Assembly: GCF_947179515.1 (NCBI RefSeq)
Contig: NC_067485.1
Coordinates: 78,429,846 to 78,493,845, forward strand
Origin: Apodemus sylvaticus
Lineage: Eukaryota; Chordata; Mammalia; Rodentia; Muridae
Length of the DNA: 64,000 nt
Direction of reading: 5' to 3'
Position numbers and translations under genes: made by a program. The notes beneath the pieces are model-generated. The model did not search any database, was not told the DNA's origin, and worked only from the letters and a program-made list of their open reading frames with translations. This document shows, piece by piece, positions 11,673 to 23,069 of this stretch (its first letter is position 1; every line of letters begins with the position of its first letter).

Positions 11673-12737
11673 TTTCCCCCTTCCTCTTTTAATCAATGAA
11701 ACCCTTTACCAAAGACAGCTGGGCGCAGGACCTGCAGATTAGAAAGTGTACTCCCCAGAAGTGTACAACCCATTGCAGTTGTGTGTGACTGGCTAGATTC
11801 TGGCCCACAACGTGGTTTGTGTAAGCTACAGATCCTTTTCAAGGAGAAACTTCTTCCTCTGCATTACTTCTGTCTCCATGTAGACTGGAAGTTAGCTCTG
11901 ACGGAAAGACTCTAACTCAATCCTGCAGGCAAAGAAGACACTCTTGTGGCAGTGTGGGCCCGGACCTTGGGTTCCCAGTGACTCTGTGGGGATGAAGCAA
12001 CGTAGTATCTAAAGCTCCCTTGCCCTATCCCACTGAGGGCCTCAGACCAAGAGGAGCCTATGTGGGTTGGATGGACAAGATGGCACAGGATCTGGATAGA
12101 AACACGCATCAGGAGCCAGCAGTGGGGAGAGGTTGGCAGGTCATGTGTGTGGCCACACAGACCAACTGTATCATCACATAAGATTGGTTCCTCTTTTAAA
12201 TGTTTCCTTCTCAAGTACCGACCAGCACTGGTGTGAGGGACTCTATAGCTACCGTAATGAGCTCCGTTCGTTTGCAATGGACATTGCTTGCCCTGCCCTT
12301 CCTTTCTTCCTTCCTGCGGACGGGAACATGAAAGATCGACTCAGTTTCTAGCTCAACAGTGGACACGGCCTGAGGGTCAGCAGAACCACAGCAGAACCAC
12401 GAGATAGAAGCTACTGTGCAAAAGAAGCCACTGCGCTCCTGTCTACGTGCAGGCTGTTACTCGGTGTGGAAGGCTCTCTAAGGAGGCGCACTTGAGCCTG
12501 TATGCGAATCCGGCCACTAGGGGGCGCATTGCAGCCCAGCATTTGCTGGAAGCAAGCGCTGAACCGAGGTCTAGTGACCTGCTCTCCTCTATCTCCGTCC
12601 CTAATTCTGTAAAACCTGGCTGAGACCTTGACTCATTCACTCAGCTGTTTTCTACTTTCAGATGACAGCAGTGGCTGTTGTCCTCACAGGTGTTTGTTGA
12701 GCCTCAGGTGAAGCGAGGCTTGCCGTAAAATTCAGAG
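11673..12737. other. Intergenic unique sequence around a CTCF motif
   Basis: No gene or clear repeat seen apart from the CTCF-type motif at 12514. Frames at 11912-12277 (minus) and 12133-12351 (plus) have no family match. Confidence 0.4.
12514..12527 (+). promoter_or_regulatory. Strong CTCF-type motif
   Basis: CCACTAGGGGGCGC fits CCASYAGRKGGCRS at all 14 positions and is the classic high-affinity form. It has the same orientation as the motif at 7794, 4.7 kb away. It contains a CpG, so methylation could control it. Confidence 0.7.
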
Positions 12738-12845
12738 GCTGCGTAGAGGTGTGATGGTACCTGTGGGCTTGTAATCCTGCCACTCCAGAGGCCGAGGCTA
12801 GAGGGTACTGAGTTTGAGACCAACATGTCTCAAGGAAAAGAGAGG
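12738..12845 (+). mobile_element. B1-like SINE fragment, old
   Basis: GGCTTGTAATCCTGCCACTC, GAGGCCGAGG and TTTGAGACCAACATG follow the order of an old B1/proto-B1. Confidence 0.55.
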
Positions 12846-14357
12846 AGGCGGGGGCAAACTCTACAGTTGCTATGACAGCAAATTAGCTCAGCAATCACCG
12901 GGTAGAGAGTTCTGAGAATTCTTTGCCCTAGAGAGGCATGTTCCAAATGTTGAGCCAATGGGAAAACAACAACAACCCAAAACAAAACAATAAGGAAAAT
13001 CTCCTCGGGCAGTGTGAACCAGCCGGCCTGTCTCCTGGCATCTCTCAGTCAGTCCCACGTTGGGGAAAGCCTGCTGAGGCATGCGGTGGGCCGGCTGTTG
13101 AGGATGGGTAAATCCCCTTCCCCTTTTGGACTCCAAACACCACGGACCAGTGAGTAAAGGTGTTCTGATTACTCCGCATGAAGCTATTGCTGCCCAGAAG
13201 TCACGAGGTGGCTCTAGGCAGAGAGACACGTAAGCGGCACTGTTGCTGCCTTGGGTCCAGCCTCCCTCGCACGCCCTGCTGGGCCCCAGGAAGACTCTGA
13301 GGCCGGAGAGTCATAGAGAAAAAATCTCCACCAGGAGGGAAGGAACTACTCTCAAGTGCAGTGAGACTTCACAACAAGGTCTGCTCTGAGCCAGAGCTCA
13401 CCTCCAGGGGAGCCTCCCTGGCCCCGGGGCAGGAAAAGCCCAGGCCAACTGCCTTCCATAGCCCAGCCCACCACGGGAGAGAAGCCCTGATGTCTGCAGC
13501 ATCCGCCAACCCCCCCCCCCCCGCACAAGAGCCCCCACCCCTTAGCATCACGTGACCACAGTCTGGCTCAACCAGAGCTGGGCATTTTACCCAGAACATT
13601 GCCTGATGGTCCAGAAAACAATATAAGCCAAATATAATACATCTACGAGGAAAATCAGAAAACACACACACTCTCACTTAATATATAAGGGGAATACCAT
13701 CACGCCAGGAAGAACACAAAGGGTGAGAGAGAGAATTAATGTTGCTCTTGTGCTGTACTCACAATAACCAACAAGGCATTAGAGTGTGATTTGAGAACAT
13801 CTGTGGATTGATGGAAAGTCTGAGACTAGCACTTTACAAAAGGAAAGACAGGGAAGCGGGAAAGGTAGGCTAAGGGAGCAGAGGAAACGGAATCAGAGAG
13901 GATGCCGAGCCAGTGCCGGGCACAGGGCAGAGCTCTTGGGTAAGTGAGCATGAGACCCTGGCTCTGGTCCGACGGGAAGGGGAGGGCAGGGGAGGGGAGG
14001 GATGGAAGAGCAGGCCAGGCCAGTGAAATTGTGAGAAACGTGCAAAGGTAAGGGAGATTCAGTCACAAAGATCAAAAGGGCCACAACATCTAAACAAAGA
14101 CTGTCAGAATGGATCAAAAAAAGGAGACCAGCCGTAAGTTATCTAAAAGAAACCCAGTTTAAATATAAAAAATGCACATTGTTAAAAAATAAATGGGTGG
14201 GATCTGTCATGTTGATGCTAATTTTAAAATGCTAAAATAGCTCTCAGATAGATCTGACTTTAGAGGAAGGCAAAGAAGAAGTCATGGATAAAGAGGGGTA
14301 CACAGTCCCGGACGGGGTGGCTTCTCCAAGAAGATATACAGCCATAAGGCCTTAGCA
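12846..14357. other. Intergenic, unassigned
   Basis: A C-run lies at about 13511-13522 and A-rich unique sequence at 14100-14280. No gene is recognised. Confidence 0.4.
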
Positions 14358-14757
14358 CCTGCACTGGCTGGTTTTGTGTGTCAACTTGACACAGGCTGGA
14401 GTTATCACAGAGAAAGGAGCTTCAGTTGGGGAAGTGCCTCCATGAGATCCAGCTGTGGGGCATTTTTTCAATTAGGGATCAAGGGGAAGGGCCCCTTGTG
14501 GGTGGTACCATCCCTGGGCTGGTGCTCTTGGGTTCTATAAGAAAGCAGGCTGAGCAAGTCAGGGGAAGCAAGCCAGTAAGTAACATCCCTCCATGGCCTC
14601 TGCATCAGCTCCTGCTTCCTGACCTGCTTGAGTTCCAGTCCTGGCTTCCTTTGGTGATGAACAGCAATGTGGAAATTTATGGTGAATAAACCCTTTCCTC
14701 CCCAACTTGCTTCTTGGTTATGATGTTTGTGCAGGAATAGAAACCCTAAGACAGCAC
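14358..14757 (+). mobile_element. LTR-type rodent repeat (ORR1/MT MaLR-like)
   Basis: It runs from GTGTGTCAACTTGACACAGG through TCCATGGCCTCTGCATCAGC and AATAAACCCTTTCCTCCCC to AGAAACCCTAAGACA. This is an abundant mouse LTR-like family; I am not sure of its database name. A closely related copy lies inverted at 17527-17926. Confidence 0.75.
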
Positions 14758-14887
14758 CCAATACAGAGCCATATTGTATATGAGAGAGTGTGAAGGGAAA
14801 GATACACAAGTCCTCCACCACTGTCAAAGACTGCCACACCCCTCTCAAAAAAAAAAAAAAAACAGTCTCAAGAAATGGACTCACTGT

Positions 14888-15075
14888 GGCTGGAGAGATG
14901 GCTCAGTGGTTAAGAGCACTGACTGCTCTTCCAGAGGTCCCACACGGACGCTCACAACTATCCGTAACTCCAAGATCTGACACCATCACCCAGACATACA
15001 TGCAGGCAAAGCACTAATGCGCATACAATAAAAAATAAAATAAAAATTAAAAACATAACAACAGTAAATCACTTT
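14888..15075 (+). mobile_element. B2-family SINE
   Basis: GGCTGGAGAGATGGCTCAGT, GGTTAAGAGCACTGACTGCT and CTCTTCCAGAGGTCC, then a deletion through box B, with the (AATAAA)n-like tail and A-run. Confidence 0.9.
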
Positions 15076-16207
15076 AAAAAAAAGAAATGGACTCAGAGGT
15101 TAGTATAAAACCAGTAAGGATGTAGTAAACAAACTAAGGGACACAGGTTTGTTTGTTTGTTTTTTAAATTGCAAAGGTGTAGCTGAGACAACTACCCCAC
15201 TGCTAAGTGGCGGGCGCACTACTTCCTCCAACACCTGCAGGACGTGGCTTCCTCTCACGGTGATGACGGAGACTCCTCCAAGAGAGACCATACTCCAGGT
15301 CATACGACAACATGCCTGAAAATACGTAAATTTAAAAGACTAGAAATCAGATGTAACTTTAAGTTTTTCAAAGCCTACTTCAATGATGGTTCTTTAACGC
15401 TTTAACGCCCCTTCTAGCCACTACCCTCAGAGGTGGGGGAAAACAACGGATCCGGGGTGGGAAGTGGCCCCATCAGGCATGGTTCTTTGGAGCAGCTCCC
15501 ATCTGTGTTGTCAGGAAACCAGCAGTTCAGTTCTCCAGCAGTGACTGGATCCACTGGAAAACATGTTATGGATACACCAGCTGTCCGGCAGTGTTGGGCT
15601 GGCGGCAGCGGTGACAACCGAGCAGGAACAGCCAGGCCTCGGCCCAATCCGCACAAGTCAGCAGGAAGGCCAGGGCCGACAGGAACACCAGGAAAATCTC
15701 AGCCCTGCCTCTCTCGGTGAAGAGACCAAGCCCAGCCACGCCTCTGTCACTGTCCACTGAGTCCCTTTTATACTCTCTCCAAATATCACGTGTCCCCCAC
15801 AGGTCTTTTCTCACCGTGTGTCTGTGCTGACACCACGCTGCCAATCAGCCAGAGCCCAGAGAAGCCGCAAGAAGCTGCCGCACACCGTGACCAGAAGTAT
15901 TTTTTTTTTTTTTTTGGTCCATTTCTCTCTATGGAGTCCCAACAAATGCAGCTCAACTAAGCAATGCAAGGCGGACCAGTACATGCGTGTCTTTAGCGAA
16001 GAATCCTTCATCACGTGTCCTTAGACGTGCTTGCTTTAGCAGTATGTCCTTTCATCTGTGTCTCCTTGAGTGAAACGTTCCTTCACGAGCCTGACTTAGT
16101 CTTTTACCTGTGTCACCTCAGCGAAATGTTCCTTCACGTGTCTGCCTTAGCGAAACACCATCCGACGCAACTGGCTTTCCAAAGGACCCTTAAGTTTCCG
16201 TTCCAGT
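15076..16207. other. Intergenic, with a degenerate tandem repeat at 15990-16160
   Basis: Otherwise unassigned. A poly-T of 17 bases lies at 15900-15916. Frames such as 15433-15720 (plus) and 15566-15844 (minus) show no domain. Confidence 0.4.
15990..16160 (+). repeat. Degenerate ~30-bp tandem repeat
   Basis: Variants of TTAGCGAAATGTTCCTTCA followed by CGTGTCTGCC recur about five times (TTTAGCGAAGAATCCTTCAT, GAGTGAAACGTTCCTTCACG, CAGCGAAATGTTCCTTCACG, TTAGCGAAACACC). Units are unequal in length, so this is an old, decayed array. Confidence 0.65.
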
Positions 16208-16530
16208 CAGGGGGAGGGGAGGTGGCTCCGTGAATAAGAGAGGGGCTTTCGCTCTCAAGCTCTCAAGCACCCACTAAATTTCCAGGCACAGCCGCACAAA
16301 CCTGCAGTCCCAGCAATGGGGTGAGGCAGGCAGGGGAGACAGTGGCTGGCCAGCCATCTTAGCAGAAAAATGGAGAACTCCTGATTCAAGGGGAGAGCCC
16401 ATATCACAGGAGTAAGGTAGAGAAGGCTAGAACAAGATACCTGATGTCCCCCACATGTGTGTGCAGGGCATGTGCACACATGCACACAAATGAATGTAAC
16501 ACACACACACACCAATAAAAATATTCTTCA
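16208..16530 (+). mobile_element. B4 SINE
   Basis: An ID-like head, then CACAAACCTGCAGTCCCAGC, GAGGCAGGCAGG and a CA-rich 3' end with AATAAAAAT. Confidence 0.6.
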
Positions 16531-16544
16531 AGTTATTAGAAAGT

Positions 16545-16885
16545 ATGGTGTGGTGTGTCTACATGTTCACATGACTGTGTACATGGTATGCATGCATGTG
16601 AGCACGTGTGGTATACGAGGACAGAGGTGACATCACCTGTGCCCCTCTGTTGCTTTCTATTTTATGTTGTGAGAGATAGGCTCTCTCCAAACCTGGAGCT
16701 CGGCAAGGCAGGTAGTCTGGGTGGCCAATAAGCTCTATAAATTGTTCCCCCCCACAACCCGTCCCATCCCCCCACCCCCACCCCACATCTGTAATTACAA
16801 ACATCCACTGCCACAGCTGACTTTGACATGGTGATGGGGTCTGAACTCAGCACTTTGCCAACTGAGCCATGTCCTCAGTCCCTAA
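16545..16885 (-). mobile_element. B4-like SINE, old
   Basis: The plus strand ends TCTGAACTCAGCACTTTGCC, then ACTGAGCCATGTCCTCAG, the antisense of a tRNA-like SINE head, preceded by a TGTG/CATG-rich tail. Confidence 0.55.
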
Positions 16886-17202
16886 AAACTACAGCTTTTG
16901 AAAAGCAGAAGAGCTGGCGCACCTTCAAATGCCTAATGAGCCCCGCCCGCCTTCAGTCATCTTTAACACACACCAGTCTTGTCGGCCTCTATCTTCTCTC
17001 CTCTCCCTGTCCTCTCCTCTCCTCTTCTCTTCCCACCCATAATTATTCCAGTGCTTATCTCATTTCATCTGTGCCTTAATCTGTAACTCTAAATGATAGA
17101 CTCTTGAAACAATGGAACTGCGCTATTATCAGACCTCAGAACAATTTAATTCGTGACAAGACGACAGAGGCCTATATTCTGTGTGTATTTAAAAGTTATA
17201 AA

Positions 17203-17400
17203 CAGGGTGGGTGGGTAGCTCATAGGAAACTGCTTGTCATGCAAGCGTGGGGCCTGAGTTTGAACCCAGCACTGACCTAATACTCCGTGCATAATGTCAT
17301 GAGCTTGTAACCCCAGTGCTGGAGAGGCAGAAACCAGAACGAGGCCAGGAGGCCTAGCTTAATCTGGGAGCCTCAGGTCCACCCCGTGTCAGAGAAGAAA
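17203..17400 (+). mobile_element. B4 SINE
   Basis: GGGTGGGTAGCTCATAGGAA, then GTTTGAACCCAGCACTGACC and GAGCTTGTAACCCCAGTGCT, in B4 order. Confidence 0.6.
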
Positions 17401-17404
17401 GTGG

Positions 17405-17512
17405 AATCCAGGAATTGTGAGGCACACACCTTTAATCCTGCTTGAGAGGCAGAGGCAGGCAGGTCTCTGTGAGTTCCAGGGCTACCTAGGAAGACCCAGT
17501 CTACAAAAACAA
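17405..17512 (+). mobile_element. B1 SINE, truncated
   Basis: CACACACCTTTAATCCTGCT, GAGGCAGAGGCAGGCAGG and TGTGAGTTCCAGGGCTACCT, with the middle deleted. Confidence 0.75.
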
Positions 17513-17526
17513 ACTGAACAGCTCCT

Positions 17527-17926
17527 GTCTTAGTGAGGGTTTCTATTCCTGCACAAAAATAATGACCAAGAAGCAAGTTGGGGAGGAAAGGGTTTATTCA
17601 GCTTACAGTTCTGCATTGCTGTTCATCACAAAAGGAAGTCAGGACTGGAACTCAAGCAGGTCAGGAAGCAGGAGCTGATGCAGAGGCCATGGAGGGATGT
17701 TTCTTACTGGCTTGCTTCCCCTGGCTTGCTCAGCCTGCTCTCTTATAGAACCCAAGAGCACCAGCCCAAAGGTGGTACCACCCACAAGGGGCCCTCCCCA
17801 CTTGATCACTAATTGAGAAAATGCCCCACAGCTGGATCTCATGGAGGCACTTCCCCAACTGAAGCTCCTTTCTCTGTGATAACTCCAGCCTGTGTCAAGT
17901 TGACACACAAAACCAGCCAGTACAGC
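17527..17926 (-). mobile_element. LTR-type rodent repeat (ORR1/MT MaLR-like), inverted copy
   Basis: It starts GTCTTAGTGAGGGTTTCTAT and ends AGTTGACACACAAAACCAGC on the plus strand. By eye it is roughly 93-95% identical to the reverse complement of 14358-14757. Confidence 0.75.
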
Positions 17927-20699
17927 TCCTAAATAACGATACCCTGGGTTGACCTCTGGCCTTTACGTTCACGAATGTAAAACCTCCCCATCCCGGCTAC
18001 TCACCTGCACCTTGTTCCGCAGTGTATCCTGGCACTCTAGGACAAGCTTGTCTCTTCCCTGGCTCACACACCACAAACAGCCACACACTTTACGTACTGA
18101 GGTCTGAGATGAGCACACCTATGGCTCCCTAGCCCGCAAGGAAAGGCGCTGTGGATTTGGGCTTGGAAGCATCCGTCAGGAAAGTCCACAGTCCTACTGT
18201 CGAGGAAGAAGGGGTTCGTTCCACATCACTTGGCCAGGTGGCTTCCCCTCCCCGCAGGGAAAGGTGGTATTAATGGTAGGTGTGAACAGTCTGTTCTTAC
18301 GAGTGGCTCCGGCAGGGAGACAGAGCCTCTGCCATCTTGTGCCCTGCCCCTCTGCACCTTTGGAGTTATCAGCACATGTTATAAATGTAAGCAAACACAC
18401 ACAAGTCACAAGTGCTATGTAGACTTGATGTGTCACAATGATTGGGTGGGGGGGAGGGTGCAGGACATATTTTGGAATAGCCCATAAAGAAAGAAGGGCC
18501 GAATGGGGCCAGAACTGCAATGGGTCTACTGGGGAGAAAGCCAACCCAGGAAAGCAATTGCCTGTTGATTTGCGATGATTCTGCCAAGCGAAACGATCAG
18601 GACTGAATTCACATGAACTCGCGCTTATGTTTTCAAAGTCTCCTAGATGGACCGTAACAAGCCAAAGTGCATGTAAGAAAAGCCAAATCCATATTCTAGA
18701 ACCTTGATGCAATGCCCTTGAAAGGATGTGTTTTTGTCCTTTGCAGCAACTGAAGTGTGTACGCCCTGGTCCTTCGCTGGAAAGGGAGGCGTGTCCTGTG
18801 ATCAGGGAGCCAGGCCTCAGCCGCCCTGGGCCCTTTGCTCCAAGTACCATGTTCACACTTGACTGGCAGCCCCGTCAGAGCCCCACACTCCTCCCCTGGG
18901 GGGAACTCGCGTTACCTTCTCCAGCTCCATTTCCCACCGGCTCTTAGGTAGGAGTGGTGCTCGAGGGCGCTCCAGGCTGCCGGCTCTCCACTGATGGAGC
19001 ATCCACTCAGCTGCCTGCAAGCAAGGCTCTTCCCACAGAACGAGGTGGAAAAAATCAAAGGCTGCAGTCAGAGAGGAGGTGGGGTCAGCAAGATGTGTGC
19101 TGACTCTGAAAAAGCTGCACTGCCACCATGTCCTGGAGGGGTGGGCCCAGCCCCGGGGACACTGTTCTGAGCAGTGGTCACTTGGTGACACTTGTCCAGC
19201 CAGAGAGGCTGAGAGATGGAGAGAAGCCCCAAGCCAGGGGACACTTCCTTTCTCCCACCTTAATCTAAAAATGGGTTTCTCATGACTTGGCTGTGAGATG
19301 TCCCCTGTAGCATTCGAGCCTTTGGTTCCAGCTGACGGAGCTGTCCCAGGAGGCTGTTGAAACTCGGGTCTGGCTGGCTCGGGGCTATGTGGGGCTCAAG
19401 GATGAAAGGCTGACCTGGCTTCTGGTAGAATGCTCCTTGTCTGCTCCTATCACGTAGCTGCCTGCCTCGGACTCCACGCCTTCCCGATCACTGAACTGTG
19501 AGCGGAAACAAACCTCTTCTCAGCTAACTGGCCTCTTCAGGGATTCTGTCACAGCCAGAGTAGGCACCTAATGCAAATGTGTCCATTGCTCTCAAGTTAC
19601 TCTGATTCTTCCCTGTCAGAACGACGTGCTGGTGCTACTAAACACTCGCTAAACGCTGTGTTCCTTGCAAATCACTTCACCTCATCTTGGGGTAAGACAC
19701 GATTCCTCTGTCTAGTGTCAGAACGATCCGGAGCAGTGTCCACCTGTTCAGTCTTACTCCCCGATAGCCTGGACTGAGAAGGCTTTTTAAGTAAAACTGA
19801 GCAGGGGAGGGGGGAGGGGACTGTGCACTTTCACTTTCCTATTCTTTTGAATAATTGAAAAAAAAAACTAAATAGAATCTTACTTAAAACCACACACCCA
19901 GGATTCCATTTCTGTTCCCTTCACAAAGCTATCCTCTCAGAGATGTGCTTCACCTTGTTACCATGGGCAACCAGCAGTTGCCCCTTTGCCCCCTCCCCCA
20001 GAGGCCATCTCTGGAACACAGCATCATCACTGTGTGGGAATGTTTTCTGTGGAAAGGGAGCAGCCCTCCGCAGACCTTTGCCTCCTGCAACAAGCTCAGG
20101 CCCACCTGCTTTATTTTCCTCCCGGAGACGTTTGGAAAGCAACAGCTGGTGGAACGCACAACGCTCAGCCGTCTCCTCCAAGGTGCTGAGCCAAGGTCAG
20201 ACCATAGGGCTGCTCGGCCGGGTTGCTAATGATGTCATTTGTAAAAACTGTTTACATATGACAGCCACCGGAAAACTCCTGTGTACTCCAAAGATGACAT
20301 CACACACAAATCTCAATCCCAAGGATTTCGCATGGAGAGATGATTCTCAGAAATAAACCCAGACCAGCTCTCTGCCTACATTACATTCCTTCTCAAGGTT
20401 TACACTCCAGACTTTTTTTTTTTTACACTCTGGCCTCATGCCCAGCACCACATAATGAATTCTGACAAAGCCCCTCCTCATGTTCCCAAGAACTCACCAC
20501 AACAGTGGTGTCTGTGTGACTCATTTCTAGCCAATGAAACCTAAAGAAGGCGTCTAGGGAAAGTTTTGCTTTTCTTACTAAAGTGAAAACAGGCACTGTC
20601 ACTTCTACTCCCTAATTCTTTTCTCTCTGCTTTGAATACAGTCTGGAGCGGTGGCCACTATGTTGGAAACAGGGATAAAGCAAGCCTTGGAAAGCCTGA
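17927..20699. other. Intergenic, largely unassigned
   Basis: The longest frame here, 18194-18856 on the minus strand (220 codons), has no recognisable domain. A decayed MaLR end (GAACTGTGAGCGGAAACAAA) lies at about 19490-19545. No splice-flanked exon is seen. Confidence 0.4.
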
Positions 20700-21015
20700 G
20701 TTCACTTGTATGCTAAGCAAATGCCACAGGCTGATGGGTTACAAATGACCCCAATTTATTCCTTGTAGTTTGGGGTGGGAACTTTGGAGATCAGGGTATC
20801 TGGCTAGGAGCCACTTCCTGTGTTATAGACAGCTATATTCCAGCGGTGGGAAGGGAGGAGAAACTCTCTGTAGTCATTTCCTTTAGGGCACTAATCTCAT
20901 TCATAAGGGCTACACCCCATAACCCAACATCCCTTCAAACATCCTACTTCCTATGGCTGTCAAATTTAGGGTGTCTTGACATATAAATTTGGGGGAGACA
21001 CAAACATACTACATG
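20700..21015 (-). mobile_element. Old MaLR (MST/MLT-like) LTR relic
   Basis: GGGCACTAATCTCATTCATA, AGGGCTACACCCCATAACCC and ATATAAATTTGGGGGAGACA are antisense MST/MLT landmarks. Confidence 0.5.
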
Positions 21016-21280
21016 TAGTCAGCCACCCCCAATATAGTCTGTTCCTGGTGGTTTATTCAGCACTAACTTCAAAACTTGGAAAGTATGACCTAGAATTCAC
21101 ATGATACTATCATACATGGATATCGTGGGATTTGATGATAACTTCAGGTGGGGGTAGCTTGGTATTGTTATCAATCCTACCAAGATGACTTAGTTTGCAT
21201 CAAGGCTACTGGTGTCTGTCGCCCCAGGGGGTATTCACTGGCAGGTCTCTTTTACCTCAGGATATTCAGTAGGGCTTCTG

Positions 21281-21643
21281 TGGTGGTTTGAATATGCTTG
21301 GCCCACAGGGAGTGGTTCTGTTGGGAGGTGTAGCCTTGCTGGAGAAGTCTGTCTCTATGGGATTGAGCTTTAGATGTCCCCTCCTACGGTCAGGCTCCAC
21401 CCACTGCAGAAGAGAACTTCCTCCTCGTAGCCTGAGAGTACCAGTCTCCTGGCTGCAGGTGAATCGAGATGCAAGACTCTCAGCTCCTTCTCCAGAACCA
21501 TGCCTGTCTGGAAGCTGCCATGCTTCCTGCCACAATGATAATGGGCTAAACCTCTGTAAGCCAGCTCCAGTTAAATATTGTCCTTTATAAAAGTGGCCTT
21601 GGTCACAGTGTCTCTTCGTAGCAATGGAAACACTAACACAGGT
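21281..21643 (+). mobile_element. LTR-type rodent repeat (ORR1-like)
   Basis: It starts TGGTGGTTTGAATATGCTTG, passes CTGCCATGCTTCCTGCCAC, and ends GTCACAGTGTCTCTTCGTAG and AACACTAACACA. Full length, moderately diverged. Confidence 0.75.
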
Positions 21644-21889
21644 TCCTTCTATGCTGGAGCAGGCCATGCCTCCCTGCGTATCCAGAGACACTGCTTGGGT
21701 CAGACTCCAGTGAGCTGCTGTGACACTTTAGATGGTGTAACACTCTTTTCTTCACTACAGTGCTGCAGAGGCCAGATGGGCCCAGCAGGCCCAGAAGCCA
21801 GTCAGGTTCCCCCCCCCCCTTCTCTCCTTACACACTACCTTGATAACTCTAGTCGCTTCTATGTCCCCAGTTGGATGATATAATCAGAT

Positions 21890-22457
21890 GAAGTGTTTGT
21901 GGACAGTGGGACAGTGTACAGAGCCATATTGGGGTGTCATGCCACATGGTAGGAACTTGACATTGGCCAAGGACAAGGGCTTCAGATAGGAATCTGACAT
22001 TAGGGCATAATAGGGAAGTAGGTTACAGCAGGAATTTTTATCCTAGGGTGGAGTGCTCAGAGTAAACTTGACATTGGTCAAGGTGAACTTCTCTGAGCCT
22101 TTGTTGAGCAAGGACTCCCTTGATAGTCAGGATCCTGCTCCACGTAGGGTGAAGAAGCTCAGAGTGAAAGTTAAAGTCATTGTTCCTTCAGGTCTATGAA
22201 TTCCTGAATTAAGCAGGTGATCCACCCAGCTGCCTGAGCAGTAGAGCCAAGGACCCCCAGAAGACTTCCCCGGAACTCAGCCTGGAGTCTGGGAGGAGGG
22301 GCTTGCTCAAACTGTTAAATGGTCTGACCGCCATTAAAGTTAGGGCCTTGATCGGTAAACTATCGTCCTGGCCTCCTTCTTTTCCGTCCCTTCCCCCTCC
22401 ATCCCTCAGCTTTTCTTCCAGGAACCCAGATCACAGTAGCTGCAGGCAGCTACACAA
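21890..22457 (+). mobile_element. Probable solitary ERV LTR
   Basis: LTR-like layout: a ATTAAA-type signal (CCGCCATTAAAGTTAGGGCC) is followed by a CT-rich U5-like stretch (22366-22425) and an end GCAGGCAGCTACACA. Two diverged direct repeats, AACTTGACATTGGCCAAGG and AACTTGACATTGGTCAAGG, lie upstream. No internal viral genes adjoin it. The family is not identified. Confidence 0.45.
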
Positions 22458-22469
22458 TACATCAGGACA

Positions 22470-22870
22470 GGCATGGTGGTGATTCTATTTGTCAACTTGA
22501 TTGGCCACCTAGTGTCCAGTCATCTGGTTAAGTACTCTTCCTGTGTGTCTGTGAGGATGTTTTAGTGTAAGCCTGGTTTTTGAACTGGGCAGCTGAGTAA
22601 GGCAGATGAGTGCTTATCGCCCCACCCACTGGAGCCTGAATGGAAGGAACAAGAGGTGACAAAGGAAAAAATGTGTCCCTTTTACTTCCTGTGCCTCTGC
22701 ATAAGCTGAGACATCTCATCTCATTTCTCCTGCCCTTGGAATGAGACTTACATCCTTGGTCTTGAATTCTCAGGTCTTCAGACTCTGGCCAAACACACAG
22801 CAACACTAGCTGGAGATTCTCTGGCGTGTGGAGAGGTTCTGACACTTCTCAGCTTCGATCACTATGTGAA
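22470..22870 (+). mobile_element. Old MaLR/MLT-like LTR relic
   Basis: TGGTGATTCTATTTGTCAAC, TTGATTGGCCACC and CTGTGTGTCTGTGAGGATGT, then ACTTCTCAGCTTCGATCACT, in the order of an ancient mammalian LTR. Confidence 0.5.
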
Positions 22871-23069
22871 GAGATTCTTGATAGAAATCTTTGGTGTGGG
22901 GAAGGGTGTGAAATCGTGGGTGTGCAGTGCAGATGGCTGCCTTCACCCTTCAGCCCAGCATGCTCTGCGCCCTGTGAATGTCTGTGTTCTGTCTTTTCAT
23001 AGAAGGCCAGCTGTCACATCAGACTATGACTCATCTAAAGACCTCAGTTGAAAAGAAAATTCCTCTTTA

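Noticed and set aside
14888..14960. tRNA gene
   Set aside because: The tRNA-like promoter boxes belong to a B2 SINE head; no cloverleaf is present. The same holds for the other B2, B4 and ID-like elements.
22503..22520. Minus-strand CTCF-like motif (ACACTAGGTGGCCA)
   Set aside because: About 11 of 14 positions fit and it lies inside an old LTR relic.
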